A stretch of DNA of 64,000 nt from Arctopsyche grandis. Taxonomy: Eukaryota; Arthropoda; Insecta; Trichoptera; Hydropsychidae. A program made the translations under genes and the position numbers. Below are positions 11,669 to 21,947 of this stretch, one piece after another. The stretch lies in the NCBI RefSeq assembly GCF_051622035.1, contig NC_135362.1, positions 22,529,001 to 22,593,000 of the forward strand, read 5' to 3'. Under the pieces are notes generated by a model that saw only the letters and a program-made list of their open reading frames with translations, was not told the DNA's origin and did not search any database. Numbering within the stretch: position 1 is the first letter of the stretch; every line of letters starts with the position of its first letter.

Positions 11669-12030
11669 ACTACCTGAACCCGTCATGCGTTGCAATTCCA
11701 CAATAACGCATGCAATTACCGTTCCCGTTCCCGCTGCCGTTCCCGTTTCAAGTGATGGTTGGAGCTCAACCAACTTCTCTTCAAAGCCGTGTCGTCATAA
11801 ACCAACTGGTAACGTGGTTACCAACGAATACATTTCCTTGACTACACAATGGCGCTTCAAACTTTCGCGTCGGCAAAATCGTAATTACGAATATTATTAT
11901 TAAAAGGTTTTTCCCGTTTTTATTTCACATAAAGCTTCCTGGACATGCATACAACAAATCCTGAAAGTTCCATCGTAATCGGTTGAGGAGCCTATACGAG
12001 ACAGACAGACAGACAAAGAGACAACATGAA
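11669..12030 (-). mobile_element. diverged Helitron (H2)
   Basis: It begins CTACCTGAACCCGTCATGCG (mutated terminus), has CCGTTCCCGTTCCCG runs, and at the far end has TCGTAATCGGTTGAGG followed by GACAGACAGACAGACA, as in the copy at 7592. Confidence 0.55.
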
Positions 12031-12044
12031 ATTTGAAAAATTAG

Positions 12045-12225
12045 CTTCGTTTCGATAAGAATTTCAATAACCGATACTAAGTTTTTTGATAAACAGTGAT
12101 CAAAAAATCCCCAAAATTCACTGAAACACAGACGCACACACACACATTTTCTAGAATCAGTCAAACACTCGAGTTTGAATTTTCGCATTATCACAAAACT
12201 TCATCTATTGTTACTACGTATGTAT
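12045..12225 (-). repeat. fragment of the CCGGAAGT-module repeat
   Basis: Its reverse complement contains AGTAACAATAGATGAAGTTT, GTGTGTGTGTCTGTGT and TGAAACTTAGTATCGGT-like text, matching 38160-38370. Confidence 0.55.
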
Positions 12226-12777
12226 GTACATATACATAGGTAGAAAAAGTAAAAATTTTAATGAATGACTATAAATAGTTCTACATATGTATGTACAATT
12301 CTCATACTAAACTTTCATAAGTCAACTCATTTCAAAACGTATATAAATACATACATTTTAATTAATAAATACAGTTAGGTGAAAATTATAGCAACAAAAA
12401 GTCATCTTTTGCCAATGTAAAAAAGCATCTAGTGTCCATTCAAATTTGTTAATAGGAAAATCGAAGACAGATGTCTCATTTTTTAAGTAATAAAATTGTT
12501 TGAACTACCTACATACATATAAATATATCCTTCATATAATAATTTATCCTCATAATATTATATTATATGGAATGAATATTTTCCGAAAATTTTAATTGCA
12601 AAACATTTCATATTTAAATATGTATATTTATGTAAATTTTATTTTGCACAAATTAAGCCTGTGTTTTTCTATAAAAAAGAGCAAAACCTACCCTGTGAAA
12701 TATCTATATTTTTAAGATTTAAACTTTAAATTTAAATTTATTCCGACCCTCTCGATGAGTTTATTCCGAGACAACGT
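12226..12777. other. AT-rich DNA upstream of a ciliary-type promoter
   Basis: No exon or repeat boundary is seen. It precedes the X-box at 12778. Confidence 0.4.
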
Positions 12778-12790
12778 GTTGCTTAGCAAC
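12778..12790 (+). promoter_or_regulatory. X-box (RFX-factor binding site)
   Basis: The site is GTTGCTTAGCAAC: two perfect inverted half sites GTTGC/GCAAC around a 3-bp spacer. This fits the RFX X-box consensus found upstream of ciliary and axonemal genes. It lies 82 bp upstream of a TATA motif and about 150 bp upstream of the ATG at 12938. Its match to an axonemal dynein gene downstream supports function; binding itself is inferred. Confidence 0.7.
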
Positions 12791-12859
12791 CTCCAGTTTG
12801 TCGATAACGCTTCATATGTAAAACAATCGAAATACCTCAAATAATTATCATTTTTGTGG

Positions 12860-12866
12860 TATAAAA
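12860..12866 (+). promoter_or_regulatory. TATA-box candidate
   Basis: TATAAAA lies between the X-box and the ATG at 12938, about 72 bp before it, leaving room for a 40-45 base 5' UTR. Confidence 0.5.
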
Positions 12867-12937
12867 CAATAAAGAAGCACAATCCAAAATCTTACGAAAA
12901 TTCACTCGGGAACAGAATTGATAACGATCATTCAAAA

Positions 12938-12964
12938 ATGGCGAAATCATTAAAAAATACAAAG
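12938..12964 (+). CDS. DNAI1: candidate first coding exon of DNAI1 (X-box promoter)
   Basis: A short exon reads MAKSLKNTK in a good start context (CAAAAATGGCG) and ends in a GTTAGT donor in phase 0. Exon 2 of DNAI1 at 21948 begins in phase 0 with GAAGGCAAATTTAAG, so the joined start would be basic (MAKSLKNTK-EGKFKKT), resembling the Lys-rich N-termini of this family. The X-box and TATA motif just upstream support it. The cost is a roughly 9-kb first intron. The alternative start exon is at 20604. The exon is seen directly; its joining to DNAI1 is inferred. Confidence 0.55.
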
Positions 12965-15773
12965 GTTAGTTAATATATAATTAGTGCATTGTAATTTTAT
13001 TACAAATATAAAGAAAATATTGCTATCATTAACAGTAGATTTCATAATTGTAAAGAGATTACAAAGCAAAGTTAAAATACTTCAAAAATAACCTCAAAAT
13101 ATTAGTAGACGTTTCCTAGAGCTGATTTTTCAATACTACTAAAAAATAATTAGATTACTCTTATAATTTATTCAAATATGAATATACTAGTATATTAAAA
13201 TAAATCAAAACACAACATACTCGTACATGAAAATGAATTTTCTAATTCACCTAACTATGCAGTAGTAATATCGATCAAACAGAGAAGCATATGTTGATTT
13301 GATTTTAGATTTTTTTTAAATCATTTGATCTCATCCTCCGTTTTAATAAAATTACACTATTTCCAAAGCTAAATCTTCTAACCACACTTTAAATGCATAA
13401 TTTCATGCAAACATTTCCTTGTCCATACAAACCATACATACTTGTACACAATTGTACCTGTTTTTTATTCCTATTTGAAAAGTTACATTTATCAATATAC
13501 GAATGTACATATGAGCCGTTATAATTGAAAGTGGCATGAGTCCACCTTTCTTCATTTCGAGAAATATTTCGAAAAACATTCAATACAATGTTTTGCGTTT
13601 AACAATATTTAAAAATACTGGTGACGCGTCATACGTTTATTCTGCTATTCCAAATTCTGGACATATCGAATTAAAATAAGTGATAACAATTTTTAAATGA
13701 AGTCAAACAGAAATAGTATTTTTTGAAAAGAAAATTGGATTTCCACCACTTTCAAATATAACGGCTCATACACATATACATTTGTATATGTACATATATG
13801 TACATATGTATACTTTAAATGGAATTAAAAAAAATATACTATGTTTATATCTCTCCTTTTACAACGAAATTTGAAATTCTAACGAATATCAATATCGGAT
13901 TTGAAATATACCTACATATGTACATATGTATGTACATACATGGATATGACAATACTTATGGAAAAACCACTAGTTTTTCAGAGCGTTATAATCCGTATAA
14001 CAACTTCAACATAATAACGATTAAGTATTATTTCACTACCTAAAAAATAATTCTTGGGAGCTTTTTTTACTATATCCATGAAAAGTAATTGAAATACCAT
14101 TGTATACATCTCATAATAACGTCATTTTTATCACTTCGTTTTCTTATAGAAAAGTCTTTCAAACTGTATTCATTATACATTATACATCTCCTAAAACAGG
14201 TATAGTGTTTGTGTCACTTTTGTACCTTAGTACCATTTTAATTCAATAAACCTATTTCACAACGTCAATTACTCACACTTTTCTACAGTATTTACTTTGA
14301 CAAACTCTATTTGTGAATAAAGTCAAACAGATATAATGTTTTTGGAACTGAAAATTGGACTTCCGCCACTTTCAAATATACCGGCTCATATATTCAATAA
14401 CTTAAGTCAGCAAAATAAAATCCCATTTTGATAATTAGATACAATAAAGATAATCAGCCAACGAGGCTTCTACATAGAAGAATGTACCATCTGCACGTAA
14501 TACCAACATAGATGAAAACTTATTAAAACGCACGTTATTAAACAAAAAAAGCTTTCGTCCACGTTTTGATTGACAGTTTTATATTACTTTAATAAATGTT
14601 CAGGCACGTGCCAGCCGCTGAAATTCCACACGATACGGTAAAACGAACTGTAAAAAAGCCACAATCAGCTCTAAAACTTATCCATCAAACGGTAAAGCAA
14701 GAAAATTAACGAATCAAAATTTTATGATGATTTAACATGCGATTATTTTGGTGCAATTCGATACTATCATTTCCGCAACGAACACACACACACATAATAC
14801 ATATGTATATCCCACACCGCATGCAACACAGTGGCTCGAACGAATCGCGAAAACAATTTTCAATTCTTATTTAGATCCGATAAATTAATTCGCTCGCATT
14901 TCGGACACGCAGATATTGCGACATTACTCCAGCCGGAATTCAATAGAATACGGATGATATAAAATGGATAAAGACCGTTCTGGAAATAAGCTGAAGTTAT
15001 CGGGCGTCGTGTAACCGAGTTTTTAGAACACGCCATCGCATCGGTTCGCGGCGACAATGTTACGTGACTGAAAAAATGGCCGTTTGGCGTGATGATACCG
15101 CGATTACCGTTATGCGTGATTGATTAAAAGAAAAAAAAACGAGAAAAAAATATACAAAATCTAATGTACAACGATTCTTATTTTTTCGCCGAGTGGTCGT
15201 CTATCGGTTGTGGTTTTTCATTTTTTTATCGTGCATTTTCGGTATCTTCGTCGCGTGCCGATGGCATAATGTAATAAATAGCTCGGAAATAAACCAATTA
15301 GCATATCAAAAAAAAAAAATTAATACTACGCCAGGTAGATTTTCCTATAAGAACGCAAATACATACATACATACATACATAAGTTTCATTGAATACGAAT
15401 ACACGGGTACATATGTACATTGTGTTAATATTGAGACATCGAATCTTTGTCATGTTTTGGTATTGAATATTATTTTATATAAAAATAGCCACCCTTTCCA
15501 CGAATGTATGGTTTATTTTTGAATACGGTGAAACCGTAGATTTTCGCAAAAACATTCGACATAATACGCCTATTTCTCGATTAACATGTCGTACGGAGTG
15601 GGGTAAGATGGTGGTGAAATGTCTAGCGGGAAAAACGATTTAATTTTTCGGTTCATAATACATTTTCCATTTAAATTTTCACATATTTACATATGTATTA
15701 TAAACTATTTAAAATATCTACTTTAATCTTACCAAAATAGCAATTTAAGTACAACTATTTTATAATTCAACAT
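12965..15773. other. probable intron 1 DNA of DNAI1, mixed sequence
   Basis: AT-rich with TACATATGTA runs. Two copies of a short segment (AGTCAAACAGAAATAGT... and AGTCAAACAGATATAATG..., each followed by TTTCAAATATA) occur at about 13700 and 14320. Positions 14850-15300 are non-repetitive with balanced base use and could be regulatory. No exon is supported. Confidence 0.4.
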
Positions 15774-16328
15774 TAGGGATGGCAATACCGGTATACCGGT
15801 TTACCGGTAACTCGCCATCGGTAAAAACAGGTAAATTATAAAATTTACCGATATTTACCGTTAACTATTTTATCGCGAATTAAACCATACCATTGCATAA
15901 TATTACATTAAAAATCGATGCAAATGGCGTATGCTGGATTAGTGTTTATTTTCAGTATTGAATGTGGCAATTTCAAATTGATAAATTCACCGGCAACACA
16001 GAATAACCAAATCGTAATAAATTCGATCACACGGTTGTTTTAATTATGATCGAAACTTTCAAATGGTTCAAACTTTAAATAAATATATATCATTGGTTAA
16101 AAATAAAAAATATATATTTATAAATGTACAAATTTACTTAAATGTAAATGTTACAAATGTACTTAAATGTATTTATGTGACATTATTCACCTGAGATAAA
16201 TTTTTAATTATTTACGATTCAATGTTAATTAATGTTAACGTTTTTAGGAAAATAGGTAATACCGGTAGTAGGAAAAATAATTAACCATTTGCCGGTTTAT
16301 GAAATTTTACAGTAAATTGCAACCCCTA
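15774..16328. mobile_element. non-autonomous hAT transposon with perfect TSD
   Basis: The element begins TAGGGATGGCAATACC and ends TTGCAACCCCTA. It is flanked by a perfect 8-bp target duplication TTCAACAT (15766-15773 and 16329-16336), the hAT signature. The ends are rich in ACCGGTA palindromes. It has no transposase ORF (555 bp). Confidence 0.85.
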
Positions 16329-16336
16329 TTCAACAT

Positions 16337-16847
16337 ACGTAATGTACGTAATTATCATACATATGTATGTACATATGTATGGTTCAATATATAGTTTAAA
16401 GTCCACGTCATAATCTATGCTCCCTTATTTTTGCAGCAGTTTAAAAATAACTTCAATTGATAAAAAAAAACATCATACCTATGTATGTACTTATGTATAT
16501 ATACGAATTTCAAAAAAAATATATTAACTTGCGTTCCCGACGGAAAAATAAAATTACTCACATTCTTGGAACCTTCGACACCATTTTTATTACACAGACG
16601 TTGTTCTTGAGTGACAAAGTGCGATTTCGCAGAACCAATTAATCGATCGTGTAAATCTTGGAGTCCTACAAGCTCCTTGCAAGCACTTTTCTTTTCATCC
16701 TTGGATGGAAATTTGAATTAAAAAATATAAAATAAGATAATGGAATTTTTTATGAAAATCCGGGCGACAAGAATTTGTGTTTTATATATTTTTTGTGAAT
16801 TTGTGCTTTATATAATATATTGACCTTTATCTTTTTTTAATTTTTAG
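16337..16847. other. intronic/intergenic DNA
   Basis: AT-rich. A pyrimidine tract and TTTTTAG end the block, forming a good splice acceptor for the short exon at 16848. Confidence 0.4.
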
Positions 16848-16901
16848 CTGTTTTCAATACGCACCGTGTCGTCGACAATTACGGCAAATCTTCGAAACAT
16901 G
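16848..16901 (+). other. candidate 54-nt internal exon, gene unknown
   Basis: A strong acceptor (CTTTTTTTAATTTTTAG) and a strong donor (GTAAGT) bound a 54-nt open stretch in phase 0 reading LFSIRTVSSTITANLRNM. The phase would fit as a cassette between the exon at 12938 and DNAI1 exon 2, but the peptide matches no part of DNAI1 I know. It could be an unspliced chance match or belong to another transcript. Confidence 0.25.
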
Positions 16902-17868
16902 GTAAGTAAAAAAAAAAGATGAATCCACCGAAATTCAGATTATATACATACATTATGGAATTCTAAAATTTGAATCCGAATCATATTGCCTACAATACTT
17001 ATTCCGCTCAACATTTACATAAAAAGACATGTTACATATGGTTATATATGTATGTATGTACAATCCCATCTTAATGGTTTGTAATATATCAATTTGGAAT
17101 AATATTTCCCTGTGTAGTATGGCGACTTGCTTCAGCTATAATTATTTATGTTATTGGTTTTTTTACCAACAAAAAAATGAAGGCCTCGTGAGTAGTGCGC
17201 GTTCTACGTACTAAATCTAGGCAAGTCGAAGATATGATATCTAATTCGGGGGCCGAATTGCATGTCCTGCATTAATATTTGGATCGTAAAGTACATCGTT
17301 TTATTTACAACGTGATATCCCTTTGCGCCCAATCACAGCCATGGTAATCATTTTGCATCGACGGGTACGCATCGCATGCCAAAGGACACTATAAAATAAA
17401 TCAACAGTTTATTTCCTTCCATAACATTCATCCGATCGAGAGGCCACTTTATTGAATAGGTACTAAATGCGCCGTATTTCTAGTCATTCTCCGCGATGTT
17501 TTGTCTGTTGCACTTATATTTATTTTGTAATTTTTCTTTTATCATACTAGTAGCCTGGGGTACGCATTCGTGCACGTTAAAAGCAACCGTGATATTTATA
17601 CTAATGGTTTGGTGCACACATTTGTGCATTTGATAAAAAATTAAATAGTAATAAAAAAAATCAGTCACCTGAGCCAATTAGTCTTTTTTAATTCATATGT
17701 ATAGAGATATAAACGCGAATGCGAACTCGATCAACGTTGAAGAGAACTACGAAAACAAAATACGTCAATGCATGCGCTTTGACTGTCAGTGTGTGTGACG
17801 AACAATCGGCGTGACAAAACAAGTCTTTTTTAATATTAATTAAATTAAAAATTTGTATTTACCATTAA
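16902..17868. other. intronic/intergenic DNA
   Basis: Mostly single-copy looking. About 17220-17480 has balanced composition. No exon is supported. Confidence 0.35.
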
Positions 17869-18389
17869 GAGGGCTGTACACCCGAAACCTTAATTTTGTT
17901 ACCGTTCCTTTCTTCGATATATATATTGAGTGTATGTATATATTGAGTGAATGCGACAATATATATCAATATATATATTGAGTGAATGCGACAATTGCGC
18001 TTCGACCAGATAAAACGTATTTTAAATTGACAAAATCGAGGTTTCGTATTCTACTATTTTCTCCTCCAAAACTGGACCAATTTTTAAAAAAATTTCATCA
18101 TCGGTATGAGAAAGATACTTTCTGTGCATCTATCGGCGTATTTTTTTTTAAATCGACCGTAAAATAAGCACGCTGGGCTCGTTTCGTGGTTGTAAAAAAG
18201 AGGCGATTTTATAGATGTTTGGCGGCTCCTAGCTCCTATAATAAATAATTAATCAAAAAAATAAAACGATAGATGCACCACAATGGTGGATATCCATAGC
18301 ATATAAAAAAATAATTTCTCTAGTGCCATAATTGAGGAAGGGAGAAGTATAGTACGTTTGTATGGACAAAGTGCTGCTGTCCAGCCCTC
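17869..18389. mobile_element. MITE with TTAA target duplication
   Basis: Termini GAGGGCTGTACA and TGTCCAGCCCTC are inverted and are flanked on both sides by TTAA (17865-17868, 18390-18393). TTAA duplication is the piggyBac-type signature, although the termini do not start with CCC as classical piggyBac ends do. No transposase is present (521 bp). Confidence 0.65.
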
Positions 18390-18476
18390 TTAAGGGTTTG
18401 GCTGCAAGGCGACACCTATGGCCAAATTTGTACATATTTTATTTCATTCTATTTTTTTATTTTTTATTTAGATATA

Positions 18477-18815
18477 TACCAAGAAGGCCTGACAGGTAGA
18501 CCCCAATACGCCTTCCTAGACAATTAATTACAAACATTGCAACCTATTTATTACGTACTTCACTTTATTTCAAGAGACTGGAGAACACGAAATTAATAAT
18601 TAATTAATCCATTGAGACATGTCGATTTTGACTGGTACACAATTTTTAACATATTGTACATAAATCAAATTCAGAAATTTGTGACAGCGGGTAGGATGAT
18701 TTTTGCCAATTTGAGGAAACGTTTCAACAATGAAAATCAGATAAATTGGCAAACTCTGATAATAAACGATCGACTTGGAGTCACAAATATCCTAGTCTAA
18801 CCAGAAATATGTTTA
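18477..18815 (-). mobile_element. SINE, 3' part and body
   Basis: It has the tail hairpin region ACCAAGAAGGCCTGACAGG with GCCTTCCTAGAC, and the body CAGATAAATTGGCAAACTCT followed by GATAATAAACGATCGACTTG on the plus strand. The hairpin stem carries two changes relative to the other copies. Confidence 0.65.
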
Positions 18816-18849
18816 TGTTGTACATTATATAAATGTATAACATTATTAT

Positions 18850-19052
18850 TATACATTTGAAATTATATTCAAATAGTGACACATTATTAATAGGTCGCTA
18901 ATTTGTTTCGAACCTTTTCAACGAGTAAATCATATAAATTGGCAAACTCTGATAAGAAACGATCGTCTCGGAGTTACATATAGCCATGGTCCCGTGAACC
19001 CGTGAGCTCTCAGTTGATAGCATTACACGCTAACCACTGAGCTATATTACTG
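18850..19052 (-). mobile_element. SINE copy with clear tRNA head
   Basis: On the minus strand the A box is TAGCTCAGTGG and the B box GGGTTCACGGG, separated by a tRNA-like spacing. The SINE body follows (ATCGTTTCTTATCAGAGTTT). No 3' hairpin is present in this copy. It is not a functional tRNA gene: the acceptor stem does not close. Confidence 0.7.
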
Positions 19053-19129
19053 ATTTCATATACGTATAAATATAAATTACCACTTCCCTAACTAAATTTA
19101 AAAAATCCTGTAGTGTCCAGTCAAAAATA

Positions 19130-19570
19130 TGTTAAAATGATGCAAATTCTGCAAGGTTAATTATTGTGATTAGCTACAAAAGTAGTTTTATCATATATTA
19201 AACATTGAATAATGTAAAATACGTGCATGGAATTAATAAAGTAATGGCTGAAACAGAGTCGTCGTTCCAAGGCAGATATCATTTCACACACTGACCGCTG
19301 AGCGCAGCGTACTGAATGCCTCCTTTTTCTCTCGCATCTGTGAAGCACGTGTACAAGAGGCTTCCCGCGAAAATAGCTATTTTTTTGTTGATATAGATCA
19401 ATGTTTTTATTTCGTAATGACATAATTCGAATCATTGAGATTTTGATAAGGAATACATAAAATATAAAGACCCTGCATTCAGTATATTTAGAGGAATCAA
19501 ATAAAATATACATAAGTCCTGGTCACTCGCTATCTATCACAGTGTGGCAAGTGTTAATAATGTTAGTAAA
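19130..19570 (-). repeat. dispersed repeat, inverted partner at 36590-37030
   Basis: The reverse complement of this block aligns along about 430 bp with 36590-37030. Shared stretches include GTTAACACTTGCC, TATTTTATGTATTCCT, AATAAAAACATTGATC and GCGGTCAGTG/AATGGTCAGTG. The copies are diverged and carry stops, so the class is unknown. Confidence 0.6.
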
Positions 19571-20603
19571 TTGATATCTGATACGTTCGGAAACCTTACC
19601 CTGATGGAGATCATCTGAGGTATCCCCAACAAATCTCCTCCACTTGTCTAAGGTCGAATGTACAGTGACGCAAAGACATTGTCTGAGAAAGCGACTGTCT
19701 GACAACGATAAATTGTTCCCCGATTTCCATTCATTGTAGCACAACTGATTCATTTCAATAAATTGAACGCAACAAACACTTGATATTCCCTATTACGACC
19801 ACATAAGGTGTTAAATTTCCATTCAACTCCCCCATTGAACACTGTTGCGAATCGTGAGTTGTTGCTATAAACGCGCAATCGGCAAATAGCACACCAGTCA
19901 CAATGATATGCGAACTGTTCGCCGATAACTACCTCGACGTCGTGAAAGTTTTCAGAAATGTGTTGCAAACCGTTTCAGGCGAAACGCGACTGAAAGTTGC
20001 GACAAAGCTCGCTCGTGATTCGTGTCCAACTACTAAAACACTGGTACCTGCATAAAATTGGCATTGTAAACGTCGCATTGTTTGCATAATGCGATTACAA
20101 TTGCGAAAATGTCGCATAGCCGAACCGTTGGCAAAAATAAGTCACGATTTTCCTACTTTGCACGGGTGGGAGTGGCGAAGTCGAGTTCGAAAACAAAAAT
20201 TTGAAAAGTTTCGACGTTATCAATCAAACTAGTCAAGTTTGATTCGGCTGAATGATCCCTCATATCAAACTTTCCTCGGTGGTTTTAATACTGGAAATGG
20301 ATTTGGCACTGTGTGACCGTGAAAGCTGGAATTACACGAAAGCTCCCATACCTAAATACATACATATGTGTGTATTTCGAATAGATTTTATTATTATCTT
20401 TCAGCTGAAGGCTTAATGGTGAAAGTTTTCATACTACTATTTCTGTTTGACATGCTAAAGTAGTTCTCATTCGCTCGGGAAGAGCACCCAGTCGACGTAC
20501 GATGCTCGAAGAGTACGCACGCCAAGTCCTTACTATCGTGTGCCTTAACTCGAACTTAGTGTATTAGACAATTAATTTTAATTTAAGTAAATATATATTC
20601 AAT
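19571..20603. other. non-repetitive stretch upstream of an alternative first exon
   Basis: Balanced composition (19570-20350), with three overlapping minus-strand ORFs of 62-76 codons but no recognisable domain. It may include the promoter for the exon at 20604. No X-box or TATA box is seen near that exon. Confidence 0.35.
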
Positions 20604-20630
20604 ATGTCTACTTTAACCGAAAATGAACAT
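20604..20630 (+). CDS. DNAI1: alternative candidate first coding exon of DNAI1
   Basis: The ATG opens MSTLTENEH and runs into a GTGAGT donor in phase 0, so it can join exon 2 at 21948 without changing frame. It is much closer to the gene body than the exon at 12938 (intron about 1.3 kb instead of about 9 kb). It lacks the ciliary X-box and has a weaker start context. Either the two are alternative promoters or only one is used. Confidence 0.45.
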
Positions 20631-20739
20631 GTGAGTTAAATCTATAATAAGAATTTTAACAATGAACTACCATATAAATGTAAAACATAAACATAATATA
20701 GCAATTTAGATACATATAAAAATAAATTTATCAATAACC

Positions 20740-21420
20740 TGAGCAACAAAAATAATTAAAGGAGCGGAGACTATTCATTCGTTACTAAATTTGACCCATA
20801 GAATTCGGATATGATAATAATTTTTCCTGCTTTCTTCTCGTTTATGAGATATGCCAATGATTTTTGTTGGTTTCTTCTCGTTTATGAGATATGAGCGTTT
20901 AAAAAGATGCGCAATTTTAGCAGATTTTTGGCTTTTGCAGTATTTAAATCAAAATCTAGTTTTGCTGTAGCAAAAGGGAGTGAATGAGTTGGCTTTTAAA
21001 ATTCGCTAGAATTAATTATAAGCAGTGGTGTAGTCGGGCCAGATCGCCGACCTGGTACTTCTTTTTGAGCCAGGTCGCCACCCTGGCACTTTTATTGATA
21101 TAAACTTTGTTTTTCGAGTACTATTAAAAAATATTTTGACTAAAATTTCATATAAAATTTCGTATTCCAAATATTGTGAGCAGACTCTCGTTCTAACACT
21201 CGATGAGCACAATCGAATAGTAATCTGAGCACATTTAAAACTTAAAAGACGTTTATGAACTTTGTTGGGTTTTTTTTATCTAAAACCACCCAAAACTTCG
21301 AAAGAAAACATGCTTTGAACTATTGACCATACGCACTTGAGGATAGATAAAATGAGGGAACTCAGCTTAAATGAATAGTTATCTCTAAATTCACATGTTA
21401 AAATGTGATAGTTTTTTGAC

Positions 21421-21451
<31 letters not shown>

Positions 21452-21905
21452 TGGATTTAGCATTGCTAAAAGCAAATGTTGCTGTTGACACACAAACACG
21501 GGTTTTGCAAAATCGAAGATGTTGAAGAGGGTGCATTATGGAAGTTTTTATAAAATATAAAAAAAATTCATCATAACTTCAACAAGTAAGAATATTTGTT
21601 AATTATTATTTGATTTTTTTATAAATATTTTAACTACCAACATTAGGATACAACTTTTTTTTTAGAAAGGAAAAAAGCGGGGGGGGTCATAAAAATTGTT
21701 ATATTTTTATTTAGCACTACACCACTGATTATCAATAATTTCAAAGCAATAAAAAAACTACGCATTTTTTTAAGCGCTCATATCTCAAAAACGAGAAGAA
21801 ACCAACAAAAATCATTTTCATATTCGAATTCAGTGGGTCAAATTAAGTAAATTTTGAGTAGTTTCCACTCCGGTAAGAAAAAAACGTGATATTTTATTGC
21901 TCAGT
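20740..21905. mobile_element. DNA transposon with long inverted ends, hosting a nested hAT
   Basis: The left arm (about 20745-20925) and right arm (about 21765-21905) are inverted copies: TTGGTTTCTTCTCGTTTATG on the left mirrors AACGAGAAGAAACCAAC on the right, with termini TGAGCAA/TTGCTCA. The left arm repeats TTTCTTCTCGTTTATGAGAT twice. The centre is occupied by another element (21023-21727). Superfamily not assigned. Confidence 0.6.
21023..21727. mobile_element. non-autonomous hAT element
   Basis: Termini CAGTGGTGTAGT and ACTACACCACTG are inverted. The flanks ATTATAAG and ATTATCAA form an imperfect 8-bp duplication (6 of 8). No transposase ORF; a (GTAT)n microsatellite lies at 21423-21454. 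It is nested in the element at 20740-21905, within intron 1 of DNAI1. Confidence 0.75.
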
Positions 21906-21947
21906 GTAATTGAATAGAAAAAAATTGGAATAAATTTAATTCATCAG

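Noticed and set aside
18995-19052. Possible tRNA gene
   Set aside because: A and B boxes are good but the acceptor stem does not pair and a SINE body follows; it is a SINE head.
19523-20117. Three minus-strand ORFs that might form a gene (62-76 codons)
   Set aside because: They overlap in different frames, have no convincing splice sites joining them and no recognisable domain.
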